Assembly: GCA_002402165.1 (NCBI GenBank)
Contig: NVVI01000001.1
Coordinates: forward strand, 71,127 to 79,922
Source: Flavobacteriales bacterium
GTDB taxonomy: Bacteria; Bacteroidota; Bacteroidia; Flavobacteriales_E; Vicingaceae
DNA length: 8,796 nucleotides
Reading direction: 5' to 3'
Shown here: piece by piece, positions 6,440-8,796 of the stretch
Numbering within the stretch: position 1 is the stretch's first letter
Layout: each line of letters opens with the position of its first letter
Position numbers and translations under genes: made by a program
Notes under the pieces: model-generated
Databases searched by the model: none
What the model was told of the DNA's origin: nothing
Seen by the model: only the letters and a program-made list of their open reading frames with translations

Positions 6440-7045
6440 ATGAAATATTTTTTAAGTCTATATATTTTAATTCTAACTACTGCTAATTTTCACAGTCAAG
6501 ATACTCTTTGTGAGAAAATAATTATAAAATCTGAAATTTTTGCCAAAAATTGTTTAGACCAATATTTTTTACAGAACAAGGTTAACAAAGAAGAATTTAT
6601 AGCAAGTTTTGAAAACTACTTTATTGATAATAAATTAGTCGAGAGTACAAATAAAAAAGGAGAATTATATTGGAACATATTGAAATATATAGAAACACAT
6701 CCAGATAAAATGCCTACAATAAAAACCCCGGGTTATATTATGGGTGTTGCGAAAAAATTACAACTTACTATTCCTAAGTTAATTAAATATGAGCAAATTG
6801 CATGCATAAGAGTGTCATACAAAACATATAAGTCAAAGTGTAAAAACGATAATAAATCGACACTTTATGTCTTTGGTGACATCGCAACCGCACTTCCTGA
6901 AAACTCAGACTTACATTATAGTATAATTGCCTCTACTTTAAGACAATTCACAACACCTACAGAATTAGATAAAACAGTTTATCAAGAAAATATAGTCTTG
7001 CTTTTTTGGTTTCAGCTTTCCAGTTTTTATGGTAAATGGGAATAA
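6440..7045 (+). CDS. Hypothetical exported protein, four cysteines, family not recognised
   Basis: I do not recognise this 201-residue protein. It begins with a typical Sec signal peptide (MKYFLSLYILILTTANFHSQ), with likely cleavage after about residue 20; Cys24 is not in a lipobox, so it is probably a soluble periplasmic or secreted protein. The mature part is rich in Lys, Ile, Tyr and Asn and has four cysteines (24, 38, 122, 134) that could form two disulfides. No type IX sorting domain or transmembrane helix follows; the C-terminus is aromatic (FWFQLSSFYGKW, 189-200). The frame extends upstream to a TTG at 6392, but that would place the promoter inside the gene, and the signal peptide starts at ATG 6440. 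It has its own promoter and ends 3 nt from the convergent thiL stop. It is somewhat more AT-rich than its neighbours, so recent gain is possible. Confidence 0.75.
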   Translation: MKYFLSLYILILTTANFHSQDTLCEKIIIKSEIFAKNCLDQYFLQNKVNKEEFIASFENYFIDNKLVESTNKKGELYWNILKYIETHPDKMPTIKTPGYIMGVAKKLQLTIPKLIKYEQIACIRVSYKTYKSKCKNDNKSTLYVFGDIATALPENSDLHYSIIASTLRQFTTPTELDKTVYQENIVLLFWFQLSSFYGKWE

Positions 7046-7048
7046 CTA

Positions 7049-8104
7049 TCAATCCTTTTTCAAAATAGCATTCCAGCCTTGAGCAGTTAGTTCTTGTACC
7101 TCATCGTTTTTTGAAACAAATTGGTAACTTCCTTTATCTGAAGTTATATGCCCAATTACGGCTACCCTCTTTTGTTCTTTAATTTTTTCATAATCATCTA
7201 AAGAAATGGTAAATAACAACTCATAATCTTCTCCTCCATTTAAGGCACAAACAATAGGGTCTAATTTCATTTCTTCTGCTGCATTTATAGTGGTAAAATC
7301 CAATGGAATTTTATCCTCATAGATGGTGCATCCTACTTCAGATTGATGACAAATATGAATTAAATCGGATGATAAACCATCCGAAACATCAATCATAGAA
7401 GTTGGTTTAATCCCTATTTCTTCAAACATATCAATTACGTCTTTCCTAGGCTCTGGTTTTAATTGTCTTTCTAACAAATAATCATAACCTGAAAAATCTG
7501 GTTGTACACTTTCGTTTTCATTGAAAATTTCTTTTTCTCTTTCCAATAACTGAAGCCCCATAAAAGCACCACCTAAATCACCCGAAACACAAATTAAATC
7601 ATTCTCTTTTGCTCCGTCTCTATAAACCAATTTATCTTTTTCTCCTTCGCCTAAAGCTGTAATACTAATTATTAAACCAGAAGTTGATGATGTAGTATCA
7701 CCTCCAACTAAATCAACCCCATAAATGTTACACGCCAATAAAATCCCTTCATATAAATCTTCTAATCCTTCAACCGACATTCTGTTAGAAACAGCAATAG
7801 ATACTGTAATTTGTTTTGGAATAGCATTCATAGCATACACATCCGAAAGATTAACACTTACTGCTTTATATCCTAAATGTTTTAAAGGCATGTATAACAT
7901 ATCAAAGTGTATTCCTTCTACCAATAAATCAGTAGTTACAACTGTTTGTTTATTTTTGTACTCAATTACAGCTGCATCATCTCCAATCCCTCTTAAAGAA
8001 GACTTATTTTGCAATTTAATGTTCTCCGTTAAGTGCTTAATTAGACCAAATTCGCCCAATTCTTCTAATTCACTTAATGGTTGTTCATTTTTATCTTCTA
8101 ACAT
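7049..8104 (-). CDS. thiL: Thiamine-monophosphate kinase ThiL
   Basis: ThiL uses ATP to phosphorylate thiamine monophosphate to thiamine diphosphate, the last step of cofactor synthesis, in the cytosol. From the chosen start it has 351 residues. Family motifs are RGIGDDAAV (38-46), TTDLLVEGIHF (57-67), NLSDVYAM (85-92), VDLVGGDTTSS (130-140), CVSGDLGGAFMGL (172-184), IDVSDGLSSDLIHIC (238-252) and ALNGGEDYELLFTI (287-300), as in AIRS-fold kinases. The frame is open up to an ATG at 8179, but that extension (Lys/Arg/Ile/Asn-rich, no family similarity I recognise) would run through the TACATTTG box at 8109-8116, so ATG 8104 is preferred. It is divergent from sufA and convergent with the exported-protein gene. 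Its product is the cofactor of Dxs elsewhere in this window. Confidence 0.95.
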   Translation of the reverse strand: MLEDKNEQPLSELEELGEFGLIKHLTENIKLQNKSSLRGIGDDAAVIEYKNKQTVVTTDLLVEGIHFDMLYMPLKHLGYKAVSVNLSDVYAMNAIPKQITVSIAVSNRMSVEGLEDLYEGILLACNIYGVDLVGGDTTSSTSGLIISITALGEGEKDKLVYRDGAKENDLICVSGDLGGAFMGLQLLEREKEIFNENESVQPDFSGYDYLLERQLKPEPRKDVIDMFEEIGIKPTSMIDVSDGLSSDLIHICHQSEVGCTIYEDKIPLDFTTINAAEEMKLDPIVCALNGGEDYELLFTISLDDYEKIKEQKRVAVIGHITSDKGSYQFVSKNDEVQELTAQGWNAILKKD

Positions 8105-8108
8105 AAAG

Positions 8109-8116
8109 CAAATGTA
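8109..8116 (-). promoter_or_regulatory. Candidate -7 promoter box for thiL
   Basis: Minus-strand TACATTTG fits TAnnTTTG and ends only 4 nt before the ATG at 8104, so the transcript would start at or near the A of the start codon. No -33 TTG is visible at 17-23 nt. An ATG further upstream (8179) would be incompatible with this box being the promoter. Confidence 0.45.
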
Positions 8117-8165
8117 GGCATTCATACGAATTTTAAATAATCTTCTTTTATTGATGTTTATCATG

Positions 8166-8193
8166 TTTGAATACCACATTTTTAGTACATTTG
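8166..8193 (+). promoter_or_regulatory. Promoter of the suf operon
   Basis: TTTG (8166-8169) and TACATTTG (8186-8193) form a Bacteroidota-type promoter with a 16-nt spacer, slightly shorter than usual. It predicts a transcription start near 8197 and a leader of about 30 nt before sufA. Confidence 0.5.
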
Positions 8194-8198
8194 TACTA
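8183..8198. promoter_or_regulatory. Palindromic candidate operator over the suf -7 box
   Basis: TAGTAC-ATTT-GTACTA is a perfect 6-bp inverted repeat that contains the whole -7 box and reaches the predicted transcription start. A repressor bound here would block RNA polymerase. An Rrf2/IscR-type iron-sulfur regulator is a reasonable guess from the suf context, but no regulator gene is in the window. Confidence 0.4.
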
Positions 8199-8199
8199 G

Positions 8200-8216
8200 T
8201 TTAGAATGAATCTAAA
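8200..8216 (+). repeat. Inverted repeat in the suf leader
   Basis: TTTAGA (8200-8205) and TCTAAA (8211-8216) pair around the loop ATGAA. The hairpin would lie in the 5' leader of the suf mRNA, 9 nt before the sufA ATG, and its loop holds the ATG of a seven-codon upstream ORF. Confidence 0.35.
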
Positions 8217-8229
8217 TAAGGAATTATGA
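8206..8229 (+). other. Seven-codon upstream ORF overlapping the sufA start
   Basis: ATG at 8206 opens a reading frame encoding MNLNKEL and closes with TGA at 8227-8229, overlapping the sufA ATG (8226-8228) as ATGA. It lies after the predicted transcription start. It could couple translation into sufA, but it is short enough to occur by chance and has no recognisable ribosome-binding site. Confidence 0.2.
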
Positions 8230-8552
8230 TAACAGTTTCAGAAAATGCAAAAACCCAAGCCATTAAATTGATGGCTGAAGACAACTCTCCTGAAGGAAGT
8301 TTTATTCGTGTTGGAGTTAAAGGTGGTGGGTGTTCAGGTTTAACTTATAATTTAGCTTTTGACCATGTCATCAATGATAATGATAAAATCTTTGAGGATA
8401 GAGGTATTAAAATAGTTTGCGATAAAAAAAGCATCCTTTATTTAGCCGGAACAGAATTAGATTTTTCTGGAGGTTTAAATGGTAAAGGATTTATTTTTAA
8501 TAATCCTAACGCCAATAGAACTTGTGGCTGTGGAGAAAGTTTTTCAATGTAG
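8226..8552 (+). CDS. sufA: HesB/IscA-family iron-sulfur cluster assembly protein (SufA-type)
   Basis: A-type carrier proteins bind an Fe-S cluster or iron and pass it to apo-proteins in the cytosol. The 108-residue protein has the family length and all three conserved cysteines: Cys36 in GGGCSGLTYNLAF (33-45), and Cys100 and Cys102 in the C-terminal TCGCGESF (99-106). FNNPNANRTCGCG (91-103) is the family signature. The ATG at 8226 gives the usual N-terminus (MITVSENA). It is followed 19 nt later by sufB, so it belongs to the SUF operon and the name sufA is given by context; by sequence alone it could be called iscA. Transcription probably starts near 8197 from a promoter overlapped by a palindrome, consistent with repression, and a short upstream ORF ends on its start codon. 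Confidence 0.95.
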   Translation: MITVSENAKTQAIKLMAEDNSPEGSFIRVGVKGGGCSGLTYNLAFDHVINDNDKIFEDRGIKIVCDKKSILYLAGTELDFSGGLNGKGFIFNNPNANRTCGCGESFSM

Positions 8553-8571
8553 AGAATAAGAGTAGACGGAA

Positions 8572-8796
8572 ATGAAAAAAGTGAAAGCAATAACCGAAGA
8601 TGAACTAGGAAAACAACTAGCAGAAAACCAAGAATACAAATATGGTTTTACAACTGATATTGAATCAGAAGTTATTCCTATAGGATTAAACGAAGATGTT
8701 GTACGTTTAATCTCCTCTAAAAAGAATGAACCACAATGGTTATTAGAGTGGCGCCTAAAAGCTTTTGCTCATTGGAAAACAATGACTGAAAAGAAA
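8572..8796 (+). CDS. sufB: Fe-S cluster assembly scaffold protein SufB, N-terminal part (cut by window edge)
   Basis: SufB, with SufC and SufD, forms the scaffold complex on which Fe-S clusters are built. Only the first 75 codons are present; the frame is open to the window edge. The segment YKYGFTTDIESEVIPIGLNE (22-41) followed by WLLEWRLKAFAHWKTM (57-72) is characteristic of the SufB N-terminus. The catalytic cysteine and the beta-helix core lie outside the window. The ATG at 8572 is the first in frame, 19 nt after the sufA stop, so the two genes should be co-transcribed. The usual order downstream in related genomes would be sufC, sufD and sufS, which cannot be confirmed here. Confidence 0.93.
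   Translation, partial: MKKVKAITEDELGKQLAENQEYKYGFTTDIESEVIPIGLNEDVVRLISSKKNEPQWLLEWRLKAFAHWKTMTEKK

Noticed and set aside
7041..7051. A bidirectional terminator between the exported-protein gene and thiL
   Set aside because: The stops are 3 nt apart, and I saw no inverted repeat with a T-run at the junction.
7725..8117. 130-codon plus-strand open frame
   Set aside because: It is the antisense shadow of thiL, with no promoter, no family motif and a Ser/Ile/Thr-rich composition typical of an antisense frame.
8105..8179. ATG at 8179 extending thiL by 25 residues
   Set aside because: The extension lacks family similarity and crosses the thiL -7 box and part of the suf promoter; ATG 8104 gives the usual ThiL N-terminus.

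Overview
The window looks like chromosomal DNA from a member of the Bacteroidota, most likely Flavobacteriales. The reasons are its strong AT richness, TAnnTTTG -7 promoter boxes instead of sigma70 consensus boxes, the lack of obvious Shine-Dalgarno sequences, a DAHP synthase/chorismate mutase fusion with the mutase at the C-terminus, and a protein ending in the gliding-motility/type IX 'FTPNGDGxND' domain. Genus cannot be judged from the sequence alone. No rRNA, tRNA, CRISPR array, transposase or prophage gene was seen.

Layout. (1) Bases 1-5562 are read on the minus strand. In transcription order they carry an ECF sigma factor (5017-5562), an overlapping membrane protein with PKD and CHU_C-type domains that is a putative anti-sigma factor (3899-5020), dxs (1842-3773), the DAHP synthase/chorismate mutase gene (749-1834), and the first 193 codons of recJ (1-581, running off the edge). 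The sigma/anti-sigma pair overlaps by 4 nt and dxs/DAHPS are 7 nt apart, so each pair is probably an operon. The recJ upstream region (594-753) is almost entirely palindromes, two of which resemble dispersed intergenic repeats. (2) Divergent from the sigma gene are rsmI (5674-6348, +) and an unrecognised small exported protein (6440-7045, +). (3) Convergent with that protein, 3 nt away, is thiL (7049-8104, -). (4) Divergent from thiL is the start of a SUF iron-sulfur operon: sufA (8226-8552) and the first 75 codons of sufB (8572 to the edge).

Most genes are housekeeping: isoprenoid precursor synthesis (Dxs), aromatic amino acid entry (DAHPS/CM), DNA repair (RecJ), 16S rRNA methylation (RsmI), thiamine diphosphate synthesis (ThiL, whose product is the Dxs cofactor) and Fe-S assembly (SufA/SufB). 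The unusual parts are the sigma factor paired with a membrane-anchored PKD/CHU_C protein, the stacked palindromes before recJ, and the compact suf control region, where a perfect palindrome spans the -7 box and a tiny upstream ORF ends on the sufA start codon.

Several starts were set by hand. rsmI, the exported protein and thiL begin at internal ATGs, because longer versions run through their own promoter boxes. The DAHPS gene uses GTG and the putative anti-sigma gene uses TTG. No gene-free stretch exceeds 300 bases.
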